A stretch of 40,746 bases of DNA from Lachnospiraceae bacterium (GCA_017453865.1 JAFTEC010000018.1:1-40746); one strand, 5' to 3'; positions 6,719 to 15,903 are shown, counted from the first letter of the stretch. Notes: a model not told the origin generated them from the letters alone. Made by a program: numbers and translations.

Positions 6719-9061
6719 ATGCAGAGTGTTAAAAAAAGCAATGAGCCGCTTGTATTCGGACTTGATATAGGTACCAGATCCATAGTCGGTACCGTGGGCT
6801 ATTATCAGGATAAACAGTTTCACGTTATAGCTCTTGAAAAGGTGGAGCATGAGGACAGGGTCATGCTGGACGGCCAGATCCATGATATCGCCGGCGTGGC
6901 TGCAGAGATCAGGACCGTAAAGAAGTGGCTGGAGGATGATATAGGGCAGCCCCTTACGGATGTATGTATCGCTGCCGCCGGACGTGTGCTCCGTACCGTG
7001 ACCACCCATGTGGAGCAGGATCTCGGAGAGGACAGGGATGTGACTGCAGAGGATATCTATTCCCTGGAGGTTCTCGGAGCCCAGCAGGCCTATGCTGATT
7101 TTATCAAGAATAATGACCTTCGTATCCATTTTTACTGTGTCGGCTACACGGTTGAAAGGTATTTCCTTAATCAGTACCCAATGAGTAACCTTGAAAGCCA
7201 TAAGGGTCATAATATCGGTGCTGATATGATCGCGACCTTCCTTCCCGACGAGGTCGTGGACGGTCTCTATAAGGCAGTTGAGGCCGCAGGTCTCCATGTT
7301 GCGAATCTTACGCTGGAGCCCATTGCCGCAATGGAGGTTGCGATTCCGAAGTCCTACAGGATGCTGAATATTGCCCTTGTCGATGTGGGTGCGGGAACCA
7401 GCGATATCTGCATAACAAGGGATGAAGCCATAATTGCTTACGGCATGATACCAAGTGCCGGAGACGAGATCACCGAATGTATCGCGAAGTCCCTTCTTAC
7501 CGACTTTAATGAGGCAGAGGAGATAAAGAAGCAGATAGGGGACAAGGGAATAGTAAAATACCACGATATAATGGGCATAGAGACGAAGGCTGATCAGGAC
7601 AAGCTGGAGCTTATCGTTAAGCCCACGATCGAGATCATGACCCGTGAGATCTCCGATAAGATAAAAAAGCTTAACGGGGGAAAGCCCGTAAGCGCTGTTT
7701 TTGTTGTGGGCGGCGGCGGAAAGGTGCCCCTTTTCTGTAAGCTCCTTGCCCGTGAAATGGGACTTATGGAGGAGAGAGTAGCAGTAAGGGGTGAAGAGGT
7801 ATTAAAGAGTGTTGACTTCCAGGTCAAGGACATAAACATAGATTCCCTCCTTGTTACACCCGTCGGCATCTGCCTGAACTTCTACAGCTCAAAGAATAAC
7901 TTTGTTTTCGTTACCTTTAACGGAGAACAGATAAAGCTCTATGACAATTCGAACCTAAGGGTATCCGATGCCGCCATGCAGTCGGGCTTCAGCAATGCGG
8001 ATCTTTTCCCGAAGCACGGCCCCGATATTTCCTTTACCGTGAACGGAAGGAGCCAGCTTCGCCGCGGAAGCATAGGTGAGGCTGCGGAGATCCTGCTTAA
8101 CGGTACATCCGTATCCCTTGGTGAAAAGATAAAGGGCGGAGACCTTATAGAGGTGACACCGTCCACCGCGGGCACAGCAGCCGTCGTTACAATTGACAGG
8201 CTGCCGGAGTTCGGGGAAAAGATCACGGTCAATGTAAACGGTAAGCCCGTAATGCTTCCGAAGTTTGCCTCTGTTAACGGTGAGCTCCAGAGCGGCTATT
8301 ATGAGATACAGGATGGCGACAGGATCGAAATGCTGAAATATTATACCGTTCAGCAGATCCTTGAATTTATGGATGTGAATCTCGAGGAGGGCACGGAGAT
8401 CTACGTTAACCGTGAGATCGCTTCTCCGATAACCGAGGTATATGACAATTTCAATGTGGACTGGACCTTTGCGGAGGAGGAGTTCCATGACGGAAGCCTC
8501 GCAGACCTTAAGGCACAGAAAGCTGACGGGGCGGATTCCGGGGAGAACGGCTCAGCAGGCAGCATAGAGGAATTAAAGAGAAAGATATCCGGCCGTACAG
8601 GTGAGGAGGGTCCGGTTCTTGATGATGACGGAAATCCCATACCTGAGGTGAGTACCTCGAATCCCTTCTCTGCAATGGTCGGCGGAGGCTTTAACAGCTC
8701 CTCCGCGGTTGACATCATAGGAAACCCGATACACGGGGCGAGGGTCAACGGCGGTACCATAGGAGACGGACCCGGCATCACAAAGGACAATATAGATGAT
8801 AAGGGAAAGAGCGATGATAAGAAAGAGACTCCCGGAAGCACGGCAGGGGACGGCATAATCGTTTCATACAACGGACAGCCTCTTAAGCTTAGTGGCAAGA
8901 ACAGCTTTATTTACGTTGATATTTTTAATTTCGTGGACTTTGACCTTTCCGCACCCAAGGGGAAGAGCGTTGAAACGCTGCTTAACGGGAGGCCCGCGCA
9001 GTACACGGAACCCATAAAGAGCGGAGACAGGATAGAGGTCCGCTGGAAGGGTGAATTATAA
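6719..9061 (+). CDS. Large FtsA-like actin-fold ATPase with C-terminal beta-grasp-like repeats
   Basis: About 780 residues from this start. The first half is an FtsA/MreB/Hsp70-type actin fold with phosphate-1 (FGLDIGTRSIVGTVGY), phosphate-2 (LVDVGAGTSDICI) and adenosine motifs (VFVVGGGGKVPLF). Canonical FtsA is about 420 residues; the extra C-terminal half repeats a pattern of NG, about 12 residues, then GDxIEV: LNGTSVSLGEKIKGGDLIEV, VNGELQSGYYEIQDGDRIEM and, at the very end, LNGRPAQYTEPIKSGDRIEV. These resemble beta-grasp (TGS/ThiS-like) domains and are separated by a low-complexity linker. Starts at 6635 (GTG, overlapping coaE) and 6683 (ATG) are also possible; 6719 has GGGAAGGG ten bases upstream and lies closest to the conserved domain. 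A division or envelope role is inferred from the fold only. Confidence 0.85.
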   Translation: MQSVKKSNEPLVFGLDIGTRSIVGTVGYYQDKQFHVIALEKVEHEDRVMLDGQIHDIAGVAAEIRTVKKWLEDDIGQPLTDVCIAAAGRVLRTVTTHVEQDLGEDRDVTAEDIYSLEVLGAQQAYADFIKNNDLRIHFYCVGYTVERYFLNQYPMSNLESHKGHNIGADMIATFLPDEVVDGLYKAVEAAGLHVANLTLEPIAAMEVAIPKSYRMLNIALVDVGAGTSDICITRDEAIIAYGMIPSAGDEITECIAKSLLTDFNEAEEIKKQIGDKGIVKYHDIMGIETKADQDKLELIVKPTIEIMTREISDKIKKLNGGKPVSAVFVVGGGGKVPLFCKLLAREMGLMEERVAVRGEEVLKSVDFQVKDINIDSLLVTPVGICLNFYSSKNNFVFVTFNGEQIKLYDNSNLRVSDAAMQSGFSNADLFPKHGPDISFTVNGRSQLRRGSIGEAAEILLNGTSVSLGEKIKGGDLIEVTPSTAGTAAVVTIDRLPEFGEKITVNVNGKPVMLPKFASVNGELQSGYYEIQDGDRIEMLKYYTVQQILEFMDVNLEEGTEIYVNREIASPITEVYDNFNVDWTFAEEEFHDGSLADLKAQKADGADSGENGSAGSIEELKRKISGRTGEEGPVLDDDGNPIPEVSTSNPFSAMVGGGFNSSSAVDIIGNPIHGARVNGGTIGDGPGITKDNIDDKGKSDDKKETPGSTAGDGIIVSYNGQPLKLSGKNSFIYVDIFNFVDFDLSAPKGKSVETLLNGRPAQYTEPIKSGDRIEVRWKGEL

Positions 9062-9063
9062 TA

Positions 9064-9888
9064 ATGGTGCTTTACAGCATTGCCTCCGGAAGCTCCGGCA
9101 ACTGTATCTATGTTGGACTGGATAATACAAATCTGCTGATAGATACCGGCATTTCCGCAAGGAGGATAGAGGAGGGGCTTAATTCGATAGATCTTTCCAT
9201 ATCCGATATGGATGCGGTCCTTATAACCCACGAGCACTCCGACCATATCAGCGGTCTGAAGGCCGTTTCAAAGAAGCATCATCTGCCTCTTTATGCCACA
9301 AGAGGTACGATTGAGGAGATCAATAAGAAAAGCCCTGAGATCGATCCTGCTCTTTTCCGCGAGATAAGGTATGATGAGGAATTCACCCTCAAGGATATTC
9401 TGATAGACCCCATCAGGATCTCACATGACGCGGCAGAGCCCGTGTGCTACAGGTTTTATTCCGCAGCCTGCTTTGACAAGGCTCTTCGTGACAGATGTGA
9501 ATCGGCTGCCGTATGTACTGATCTCGGCACCTATGACGATTATATCATTGACAAGCTTTCCGGCGTTTCCTCCATTCTCCTTGAAGCAAATCATGACATC
9601 AAGATGCTGGAAGCGGGTCCCTATCCCTATTATCTTAAAAGGCGTATCCTCGGTGAAAAGGGACACTTAAGCAATGATTCCGCGGGAGAGCTTCTGTCAG
9701 AGCTTTATAATAAGGGGAATCTGAGGTCGGTTCTCTTGGGCCACTTAAGTAAAGAGAATAACTATGCTGCCCTAGCTTTTGAGACGGTTAGGATGCAGCT
9801 TCATTTCCTCTGCGCGGGACAACGCGACCGGAAGCTGGAGCTGAATATCGCCCTCCGGGACGCTCCGGTAAAGCCCATATACGCATAG
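9064..9888 (+). CDS. walJ: MBL-fold hydrolase of the YycJ/WalJ family
   Basis: The 274-residue protein belongs to the metallo-beta-lactamase fold. ASGSSGNCIYV at the N-terminus is typical of the WalJ/YycJ/VicX group, and the metal ligands are in THEHSDHISG (H-x-H-x-D-H), with further ligands likely in ISHDAAEP, CTDLGTY and LLGHLSKENN. Members are proposed exonucleases linked to mismatch repair and, in other Firmicutes, sit in the walRK operon; here the gene is instead two bases behind the FtsA-like gene and is probably cotranscribed with it. Length is typical. Confidence 0.85.
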   Translation: MVLYSIASGSSGNCIYVGLDNTNLLIDTGISARRIEEGLNSIDLSISDMDAVLITHEHSDHISGLKAVSKKHHLPLYATRGTIEEINKKSPEIDPALFREIRYDEEFTLKDILIDPIRISHDAAEPVCYRFYSAACFDKALRDRCESAAVCTDLGTYDDYIIDKLSGVSSILLEANHDIKMLEAGPYPYYLKRRILGEKGHLSNDSAGELLSELYNKGNLRSVLLGHLSKENNYAALAFETVRMQLHFLCAGQRDRKLELNIALRDAPVKPIYA

Positions 9889-9910
9889 AGAAGAATCTTA
9901 TTATAACAGG

Positions 9911-9942
9911 AGCAAGTTTGAAAGAAAACTTTCAAACTTGCT
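9911..9942. repeat. Perfect 14-bp hairpin after walJ
   Basis: AGCAAGTTTGAAAG (9911-9924) pairs with its exact complement at 9929-9942 around the loop AAAA. Only TTTGG follows, so termination would be weak. Confidence 0.7.
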
Positions 9943-9999
9943 TTGGTGCCGCTGAAAAGAAGCGTCACCAAAGGGTCAATGCCGCTCTTAATGGCGGTA
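9941..9999. repeat. Two further intergenic stem-loops before the ACT gene
   Basis: CTTTGGTG (9941-9948) pairs with CACCAAAG (9966-9973) and encloses a weak GCT/AGC inner hairpin. A second hairpin TGCCGCT / GGCGGTA (9980-9986 with 9993-9999, wobble pairs included) has the loop CTTAAT. The layout recalls the structured elements at 5981, 15837 and 23197 but is less clear. Confidence 0.4.
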
Positions 10000-10037
10000 G
10001 CGTTTTAAAAAGATGAAAGGAGCGACATCGACAAAAC

Positions 10038-10310
10038 ATGAAAAAGATCATAATCACAGTTGTCGGACGTGACACAGTCGGCATCATCGCAAAGGTCTGC
10101 ACCTACCTTGCAGCAAATGACATCAATATCCTTGATATTTCCCAGACCATAGTAAGCGGCTTCTTTAATATGATGATGATAGTTGACATCTCTTCCTCCA
10201 GAAAGCCCTTTGATGATGTGCAGCACGAGCTTGACCAGATCGGTGACGAGATCGGAGTCCAGATCAAATGCCAGAGAGAAGAGATCTTCACTGAGATGCA
10301 CAGGATCTGA
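10038..10310 (+). CDS. ACT domain protein, UPF0237 family
   Basis: The 90-residue protein is a single ACT domain: it opens with MKKIIITVVGRDTVGIIAKV, followed by an INILDISQTIV strand and the helix FDDVQHELDQIGDEIGVQIK. ACT domains bind small ligands, usually amino acids, and regulate enzymes. Single-domain UPF0237 proteins are commonly encoded next to UPF0210 proteins, as here (74-bp gap), which suggests the two work together. No experimentally known role is recalled. The ribosome binding site AAGGAG is rather far, about 15 bases, from the ATG. Confidence 0.9.
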   Translation: MKKIIITVVGRDTVGIIAKVCTYLAANDINILDISQTIVSGFFNMMMIVDISSSRKPFDDVQHELDQIGDEIGVQIKCQREEIFTEMHRI

Positions 10311-10323
10311 TTTTATACAGTGT

Positions 10324-10354
10324 TATTCTGAGCGAAGAATAGAATCTTTTTTTT
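10324..10354 (+). terminator. Weak hairpin with T-run between UPF0237 and UPF0210 genes
   Basis: TATTCT (10324-10329) and AGAATA (10336-10341) form a six-base stem around GAGCGA. Five bases later there is a run of eight T (10347-10354). This could be a weak terminator or attenuator, or part of the dispersed repeat at 10331-10346. Confidence 0.3.
10331..10346. repeat. Dispersed intergenic repeat, copy 1
   Basis: AGCGAAGAATAGAATC here and AGCGAAGAAAAGAATC at 15904-15919 differ at one base in 16. Both are intergenic. Confidence 0.4.
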
Positions 10355-10384
10355 ATTCAGCATATTAAAATCAAGGCAGGACAT

Positions 10385-11749
10385 ATGGTAAATATTCATG
10401 AAGTGATCGAAACCAATGATATGATCGAAAAGGAGAACCTGGATGTGAGGACCATCACTCTGGGGATCAGCCTGCTTAGCTGTATTTCTCCCGATCTGAA
10501 GGATTTGAATAAAAATATTTATGACAGGATCACCACTGTTGCAAAAGATCTGGTGAGCGTGGGACGGGATATTGAGAAGGAATTCGGTATCCCCATTGTC
10601 AATAAAAGGATCTCGGTAACTCCCATTGCCCTTATTGGCGGTGCGTCCTGCAGGTCTGAAGAGGATTTTGTAAGTGTTGCAAAGACCCTTGATGATGCGG
10701 CTAAGGCTGTGGGCGTGAATATCATAGGCGGCTATTCCGCCCTGACCGCAAAGGGTATGACCAAAGCAGACGAGCTTCTTATCCGTTCTATACCCGAAGC
10801 ACTGTCCGTTACGGAGCGGGTGTGTTCAAGTGTAGTGGCTGCCTCCACAAAAACCGGCATTAATATGGACTGCGTCCGCCTTATGGGAAGCATCATTAAG
10901 GAGACCGCCGAAAAAACCTCCGACCGTGATTCCGTAGGCTGTTCGAAGCTTGTGGTGCTCTGCAATGCCCCCGACGACAATCCCTTTATGGCAGGAGCTT
11001 TTCACGGTGTTACGGAGGCTGATGCGGTTATCAACGTAGGAGTAAGCGGACCGGGGGTCGTAAAGACCGCCCTTTCAAAGGTCAGGGGAAAGGATTTCTC
11101 CGTTCTCTGTGAGACCATAAAGAAAACAGCCTTCAAGGTAACGAGAGTAGGTCAGCTGGTTGCGGGAGAAGCCTCAAAGAGACTGAATGTCCCCTTCGGC
11201 ATTGTGGATCTCTCCCTTGCGCCCACCCCGGCTATCGGCGATTCCGTTGCGGATATCCTTCAGGAAATAGGCGTGGAATGTACAGGAGCTCCGGGCACTA
11301 CAGCGGCCCTTGCCCTTCTTAACGATCAGGTGAAAAAGGGCGGTGTAATGGCATCAAGCTATGTGGGCGGCCTGTCCGGTGCCTTTATCCCGGTTTCCGA
11401 GGATCAGGGCATGATAAATGCTGTGGAAAAAGGCGCGATCTCCCTTGAAAAGCTGGAAGCCATGACTACAGTCTGCTCCGTAGGTCTTGATATGATCGCG
11501 GTTCCGGGTGATACTCCGGACAGTACGATCTCAGGCATGATCGCAGATGAAATGGCTCTCGGAATGGTCAATCAGAAGACTACCGCAGTCCGGCTGATAC
11601 CCGCCATCGGAAAAAAGACCGGTGACAAGGTGGAATTCGGGGGGCTTTTCGGCTATGCCCCGGTAATGCCTGTAAATCCCTTTGGCTGCGAGGACTTCAT
11701 AAAGCGTAAAGGCCGGATCCCCGCACCCATACACTCTTTTAAGAACTGA
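10385..11749 (+). CDS. PFL-like UPF0210 (DUF711) family protein
   Basis: The 454-residue protein matches the UPF0210 family along its length: [25 protein letters not shown] at the N-terminus (quoted in part by its first residues [12 protein letters not shown]), then [22 protein letters not shown] and the ending in a [10 protein letters not shown] region. The family is structurally related to pyruvate formate-lyase-like folds, but no glycyl radical motif is visible and its reaction is not established. AGGA five bases before the ATG supports this start. The gene follows the ACT protein UPF0237, its usual partner, and the pair is probably one regulatory-plus-effector module. Confidence 0.9.
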   Translation: MVNIHEVIETNDMIEKENLDVRTITLGISLLSCISPDLKDLNKNIYDRITTVAKDLVSVGRDIEKEFGIPIVNKRISVTPIALIGGASCRSEEDFVSVAKTLDDAAKAVGVNIIGGYSALTAKGMTKADELLIRSIPEALSVTERVCSSVVAASTKTGINMDCVRLMGSIIKETAEKTSDRDSVGCSKLVVLCNAPDDNPFMAGAFHGVTEADAVINVGVSGPGVVKTALSKVRGKDFSVLCETIKKTAFKVTRVGQLVAGEASKRLNVPFGIVDLSLAPTPAIGDSVADILQEIGVECTGAPGTTAALALLNDQVKKGGVMASSYVGGLSGAFIPVSEDQGMINAVEKGAISLEKLEAMTTVCSVGLDMIAVPGDTPDSTISGMIADEMALGMVNQKTTAVRLIPAIGKKTGDKVEFGGLFGYAPVMPVNPFGCEDFIKRKGRIPAPIHSFKN

Positions 11750-11779
11750 AGGAGATAAACGCTAAGAAGACCTGTAGCT

Positions 11780-12625
11780 ATGAATTTCTTAAGTATCAAG
11801 GACTTAAATGACCCTGAGCTTGATTTTTTCTCAAAATACTCCGAGGTTCAGCTTTTCAGGATGAATGAGCCGGACCCCGGAGTTTTTGTGGCGGAAAGCG
11901 CCAATGTAGTGATACGCGCCCTGGAAGCGGGCTATGAACCCTTAAAGCTTTTAGTGGAGGATGAAAGGATAGAGACCGAGGCTGCTCCGGTCTTTGAAGC
12001 AATAGCGAGGCTTTACGGTAAGGAGCTTCTTGATTCGATACCTGTTTTTACTGCAAAACGTGAGATAGTAACAGCCCTGACCGGATATAAGCTTGTCCGG
12101 GGTCTCTGGGCTGTATTTAAAAGAAGGGCTCTTACGGATCTCGGATCCTTCCTGAAAGAGAGATCAAGGATAACCCTTCTTTATGATGTCGTAAACCCCA
12201 CAAATGTAGGCGCCATTATCCGTTCCGCAGCGGCTCTTGGTATGGACGGAGCGCTTCTCACCCGGCCTTCCGTTGACCCTCTTACCCGGCGCTCTGCCCG
12301 TGTCAGTATGGGTACGGTCTTTCAGCTTCCATGGACCAGGGTTCAAAAGAACGGGCCGGAGGGAAGTGAGCTTATAGAATTCCTGCATAATGAAGGCTTT
12401 ACCACTGCTGCGATGGCACTTACAAAAGATACCATAAGTATCGATGATCCGGCGCTCAAGGCTGCTTCAAAGCTGGCGGTGGTTCTCGGAACCGAGGGCA
12501 CGGGTCTTCCGGAGGAGGTGATATCCGCCTGCAGCTTTTCTGTTAAGATCCCGATGCATCATGGTGTGGATTCGCTGAACGTAGCTGCCGCAAGCGCAGT
12601 GTGTTTTTATGAGCTATTGAAATGA
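11780..12625 (+). CDS. TrmH/SpoU-family RNA 2'-O-methyltransferase
   Basis: The 281-residue protein has an N-terminal RNA-binding region (about 1-115) and a C-terminal SPOUT knot. The three family motifs are present: NPTNVGAIIRSAAALG (motif 1), VVLGTEGTGLPEEV (motif 2) and IPMHHGVDSLNVAAASAV (motif 3). It should use S-adenosylmethionine to methylate a ribose in rRNA or tRNA; which site cannot be told from sequence. There is no good ribosome binding site close to the ATG; GGAG lies about 27 bases upstream. It converges with tmcAL, 17 bases between the stop codons. Confidence 0.9.
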   Translation: MNFLSIKDLNDPELDFFSKYSEVQLFRMNEPDPGVFVAESANVVIRALEAGYEPLKLLVEDERIETEAAPVFEAIARLYGKELLDSIPVFTAKREIVTALTGYKLVRGLWAVFKRRALTDLGSFLKERSRITLLYDVVNPTNVGAIIRSAAALGMDGALLTRPSVDPLTRRSARVSMGTVFQLPWTRVQKNGPEGSELIEFLHNEGFTTAAMALTKDTISIDDPALKAASKLAVVLGTEGTGLPEEVISACSFSVKIPMHHGVDSLNVAAASAVCFYELLK

Positions 12626-12642
12626 CCGGGTAAAGACCGCTA

Positions 12643-13854
12643 TCATACGATAATTATCTGTCTTTTAATCTCGGGAGGAAGGGGTTTATCCCTTCTTTTT
12701 TTGTAAGACCGAAGGATATTGTAGCTCCGGTCTATGCGTAGATGATTTTCAAGGAAGCTGCTGTCTTCAGCCTTTTCAAGGTAATTGCTAATATCAGAAG
12801 AGTTTCCGAGTATCGTGATCCCTCTCATCCTTAGCTTTAGTTCGGAAAAAAGCGGAGCGGAAGCCTTCCTGAAGCCCAAAAGCCGCAGGTAATCGATATC
12901 GCCTCTCATTTGATCCGGTGATTTGGCAGAATAATCCATATCTAGTGTTAGGTGCAGGAGATGACGGGAAACCGAGGTATAGGTAATGTTTTTTGTTTTG
13001 ATAAGAGAACAGAATTCACTGAAGGATCCTGAAAAATCCCGCTCTCTTATGATCCTGTTCGAAAGATCCCCGGGTACCGAGGCCCTGCGCAGAGAATTAA
13101 AAAGAGCGGGCGAAAGAAGCTTATAGAGAAGAAAGGGGGTCAGTGAGTCCCGGTGCACCGCGCTGCTTAATTTATCGGGATCGGAACCTACAGCGCTGAA
13201 AATCCTCTCCCTAATTGCCTCGGCAGAATAAGAGGCATCCGAGAAGCCTTCGGTATGATAGGGATCTCCGATACGGGGAACGGCAAAGGGCTTTATCGAA
13301 GAAGCGGATCTATTAAGAGCCTTCAGGTATTCGAGAGCCAGAATATTATTGGGCTCACGAAGGACAGCATTAAGAAGCTCCGGGTCGTCACCGGATCCAT
13401 GCGGAAGACAGGCTTTTACCGCCGCTTCTCTTGCGGCCGGAAAGCTGTCCCCCGCTTTCAGCCTGTCCTTAAGGAACGCCCTGTATTCAGGGCTTTCTTC
13501 CGTAAGAACGGAAGCGGCCGGATCAAGGGCTGCCATATTCCCACCCTCGCTTCCGAAAACCAGATCATCAATGCAGAGCTTATTTAGGATAGCGACGGCA
13601 CCGGAAGCAAAGCCCTCCGCGGAAGAGAGGGCAATCCGGGGAGGCAGCTCAAAGACAGCATCAGCGCCGTTTCTTAGGGCCGCATCAGTACGAACACCCA
13701 TATCAAAAACCGCGGGCTCACCGCGCTGAACGAAGTTTCCGCTCATCAGAACGATAATATAGTCCGCATCTGTTTCCTCACGGGCTTTACAGAGTATATA
13801 TTTATGTCCCTTATGAAAGGGATTGAATTCCGCAATGACCGCTGTGATCTTCAT
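12643..13854 (-). CDS. tmcAL: tRNA(Met) cytidine acetate ligase (YlbM family)
   Basis: The 403-residue protein starts MKITAVIAEFNPFHKGH, the N-terminal signature of the YlbM/TmcAL nucleotidyltransferase family, with the HxGH nucleotide-binding motif HKGH and MSGNFVQRGEPA. TmcAL activates acetate with ATP to make N4-acetylcytidine at the wobble position of elongator tRNA(Met). The later region ILALEYLKAL and the C-terminal helical part are as expected. The frame is open up to 13890, but the family N-terminus places the start at 13854. There is no ribosome binding site there; a promoter ends seven bases upstream, so the mRNA may be leaderless. Confidence 0.9.
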   Translation of the reverse strand: MKITAVIAEFNPFHKGHKYILCKAREETDADYIIVLMSGNFVQRGEPAVFDMGVRTDAALRNGADAVFELPPRIALSSAEGFASGAVAILNKLCIDDLVFGSEGGNMAALDPAASVLTEESPEYRAFLKDRLKAGDSFPAAREAAVKACLPHGSGDDPELLNAVLREPNNILALEYLKALNRSASSIKPFAVPRIGDPYHTEGFSDASYSAEAIRERIFSAVGSDPDKLSSAVHRDSLTPFLLYKLLSPALFNSLRRASVPGDLSNRIIRERDFSGSFSEFCSLIKTKNITYTSVSRHLLHLTLDMDYSAKSPDQMRGDIDYLRLLGFRKASAPLFSELKLRMRGITILGNSSDISNYLEKAEDSSFLENHLRIDRSYNILRSYKKRRDKPLPPEIKRQIIIV

Positions 13855-13861
13855 TTTGTTA

Positions 13862-13890
13862 AATATAACCATAGTAACGGCAAAAGTCAA
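13862..13890 (-). promoter_or_regulatory. Sigma-A-type promoter abutting the tmcAL start
   Basis: On the minus strand TTGACT (13890-13885), a 17-bp spacer and TATATT (13867-13862) each match five of six consensus bases. Only seven bases (13861-13855) separate the -10 box from the ATG, which would put the transcription start at the start codon. Confidence 0.55.
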
Positions 13891-13920
13891 AAGGACATTT
13901 AAGCTAATTGCAAATACCCC

Positions 13921-13949
13921 TTTTCATTAGCTCAATGATTTGATAAAAT
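13921..13949 (+). promoter_or_regulatory. Possible sigma-A-type promoter for the chemoreceptor gene
   Basis: TTTTCA (13921-13926), a 17-bp spacer and TAAAAT (13944-13949, preceded by TGA as an extended -10) lie 52 bases before the ATG at 14001. No motility (SigD-type) promoter was recognised. Confidence 0.4.
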
Positions 13950-14000
13950 ATCATCTGATAATAAAAAAAGGCGGTGTTTTACACTGCCCAGGAGGTATTT

Positions 14001-15767
14001 ATGAGGTTAAGGGATGAGGATACCGGAAGAAGGGGTATCCAGGAGAAAAAAGCAGCAAACAACAAGGAATCCGTCAAATATACCGGACTTCCTTCCATCA
14101 AGCACTATGTGCTTATCCTTCTTGCTTTGAGTATGCTCATAGTCTCTGTCATTATGGTTGAGATGGCAGTGGTTTCCTTCTCCAATGAGGAGCAGAGGCT
14201 GGTAAAGAACAACATGAGCGAGATGGCAAATTCCTACGGAACGATGGTTAATTCCCGTTATGAAACCTTCGGGACCATGAGCCGTGGGACAGCCTTTGAT
14301 CTGCTTGACGGGATAAAGATTCCCGGTATTGATTCCAGCTATATCTATCTCGTTGATAAGGATGGGAACATGATGTACCACCCGACTCCCGAAAAAATCG
14401 GTGAGCCCGTGGAAAATGAAGTTGTAAAGGGCTTAAGAGCCCAGATATCGTCGGGTGTCATACCGGAGCCCGGAGTGATAGAGTATACCTTTAAGGGTTC
14501 GAAAAAGCTTGCCGCGTATTATATTACCGAAAAGGGCGGCAATATGATACTTGTTGTCAGTGCGGATAAGAAAGATGTAATGGCTCCGATAAATAATTTC
14601 AGGAGAAACGCCATCATAACCTTTATTCTGTGTGTTGTGATCCTTTCCGTCATTATGTACTTCCTTGTGGGTCTTGTGCTCAAGCCCATAGGGGTTATCG
14701 TTAAGCTTATTGACCGTACGGCGGCACTTGATTTCACACACTATGCCGCAACGGAGTCCATCGTAAAGAAAAGGGATGAAACAGGCCAGATCACACGCTC
14801 CATCGGAAATATGAGAAAGGTCATAAGAGAGATCGTATATCAGCTGGATGAAGCAAGTAGCAGCCTGAACAGTAATGCAAACGACCTGAAGGATACCACG
14901 AATCAGGTTAATATCAATTCCTCAGACAATTCGGCAACAAGCGAAACACTGGCTGCCGGAATGCAGGAGACATCGGCAAATGCTGAAACCATCAACAATA
15001 ATATCGTTGATATCTTTGAAAACGTTCAGAATATCTCCAAGGTGGCTTCCGATTCCGAGGCTTCCGCAGAGGAGATACAGGTTAAGGTTGACAAGCTCTC
15101 AAAGGATGTGCTTAAGGCACAGAGGAATACGCAGGATATCTACAGCTCCGTAAAGGCACAGTCGGAGGAGGCTATCGAAAAGTCAAAGGCAGTTCAGAAG
15201 ATCAATGCCCTTACGGATACCATAAAGTCCATTGCGGATCAGACGAACCTTCTTTCCCTGAATGCCTCCATAGAGGCGGCAAGAGCCGGAGAGTCGGGCC
15301 GCGGCTTTGCGGTTGTGGCTGAGGAGATAGGCTCACTTGCCACCCAGTCGGGCGAGACCGTAGACGGTATTTCAGAGATCGTTGCCGAGGTCAATGATGC
15401 GGTTACCCATATGTCGCAGTGCCTTCAGGAAATGCTTGACTTTATCGATAAGAACGTCATGAGCGACTATGATTCCTTCAGTGAGGTTACCGCCAGCTAT
15501 AATAATGACGCTCATTTCTTCGGCGAAAATATGAGTGACATAAGGACCAGAATACAGGGACTCACCACGACTATCGACGACATCAAGGCAGCTATCTCAG
15601 GTATCAATGAGACCATGGGAGATGCGGCTAACGGTGTAACCGATGTTGCCCAGAGAACCTCCGATGTGGTAAGGCTCACGGAGCATACCAATGATCTGGT
15701 TGACCAGAGCACCACCTATTCGGAGGAGCTCCGTCAGATCGTGGAGAAGTTCAGACTTGGGAACTGA
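14001..15767 (+). CDS. Methyl-accepting chemotaxis protein with extracellular Cache-type sensor
   Basis: The 588-residue receptor has a cytoplasmic basic N-terminus, a membrane segment (about 35-58), an extracellular sensor (about 60-205) with the Cache-like strand pair [15 protein letters not shown], a second membrane segment (about 205-228), a HAMP region starting at [11 protein letters not shown], and a long coiled-coil signalling domain. The hairpin tip that binds CheA and CheW is [20 protein letters not shown] near residues 411-430. It detects a ligand outside the cell and signals to the flagellar chemotaxis kinase; the ligand is unknown. The start is fixed by AGGAGGT at 13990-13996. The gene stands alone and ends at a strong terminator. 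Confidence 0.95.
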   Translation: MRLRDEDTGRRGIQEKKAANNKESVKYTGLPSIKHYVLILLALSMLIVSVIMVEMAVVSFSNEEQRLVKNNMSEMANSYGTMVNSRYETFGTMSRGTAFDLLDGIKIPGIDSSYIYLVDKDGNMMYHPTPEKIGEPVENEVVKGLRAQISSGVIPEPGVIEYTFKGSKKLAAYYITEKGGNMILVVSADKKDVMAPINNFRRNAIITFILCVVILSVIMYFLVGLVLKPIGVIVKLIDRTAALDFTHYAATESIVKKRDETGQITRSIGNMRKVIREIVYQLDEASSSLNSNANDLKDTTNQVNINSSDNSATSETLAAGMQETSANAETINNNIVDIFENVQNISKVASDSEASAEEIQVKVDKLSKDVLKAQRNTQDIYSSVKAQSEEAIEKSKAVQKINALTDTIKSIADQTNLLSLNASIEAARAGESGRGFAVVAEEIGSLATQSGETVDGISEIVAEVNDAVTHMSQCLQEMLDFIDKNVMSDYDSFSEVTASYNNDAHFFGENMSDIRTRIQGLTTTIDDIKAAISGINETMGDAANGVTDVAQRTSDVVRLTEHTNDLVDQSTTYSEELRQIVEKFRLGN

Positions 15768-15789
15768 TAAGCACTAGGCGCTTATATGG

Positions 15790-15821
15790 TATACCGGCGG
15801 AGGAACCGCCGGTATATTTTT
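15790..15821 (+). terminator. Rho-independent terminator of the chemoreceptor gene
   Basis: An 11-bp perfect stem (15790-15800 with 15806-15816, rich in CCGGCGG) has the loop AGGAA and is followed by TTTTT. This is the only fully canonical terminator seen in the window. Confidence 0.85.
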
Positions 15822-15836
15822 GAGCCTATATTTGCG

Positions 15837-15871
15837 GGGCACTGCCGCGCATAGCGCGTCAAATCGTGTCC
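15837..15871. repeat. Structured intergenic element, copy B
   Basis: Outer stem GGGCAC (15837-15842) with GTGTCC (15866-15871, one G-T pair), inner hairpin CGCGC-ATA-GCGCG (15846-15858), then unpaired TCAAATC. The order of parts is the same as in copies A and C. Confidence 0.45.
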
Positions 15872-15896
15872 GAAAAATGTCCACCGGACATTTTTC
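15872..15896. repeat. Perfect 11-bp hairpin before mutS
   Basis: GAAAAATGTCC (15872-15882) and its exact complement (15886-15896) flank the loop ACC. The stem carries its own T-run (ATTTTTC then CTTT), so it could act as a weak bidirectional terminator. Confidence 0.6.
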
Positions 15897-15903
15897 CTTT
15901 CTA

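Noticed and set aside
6632-7564. 310-codon minus-strand frame
   Set aside because: It lies wholly antisense to the conserved actin-fold part of the FtsA-like gene, whose motifs are intact; a codon-bias shadow.
8401-8898. 165-codon minus-strand frame
   Set aside because: Low-complexity shadow (Ser/Pro-rich) of the linker in the FtsA-like protein.
13855-14000. Riboswitch (for example cyclic di-GMP) ahead of the chemoreceptor gene
   Set aside because: No conserved aptamer core could be recognised; the leader is about 50 nt, too short for the known classes.
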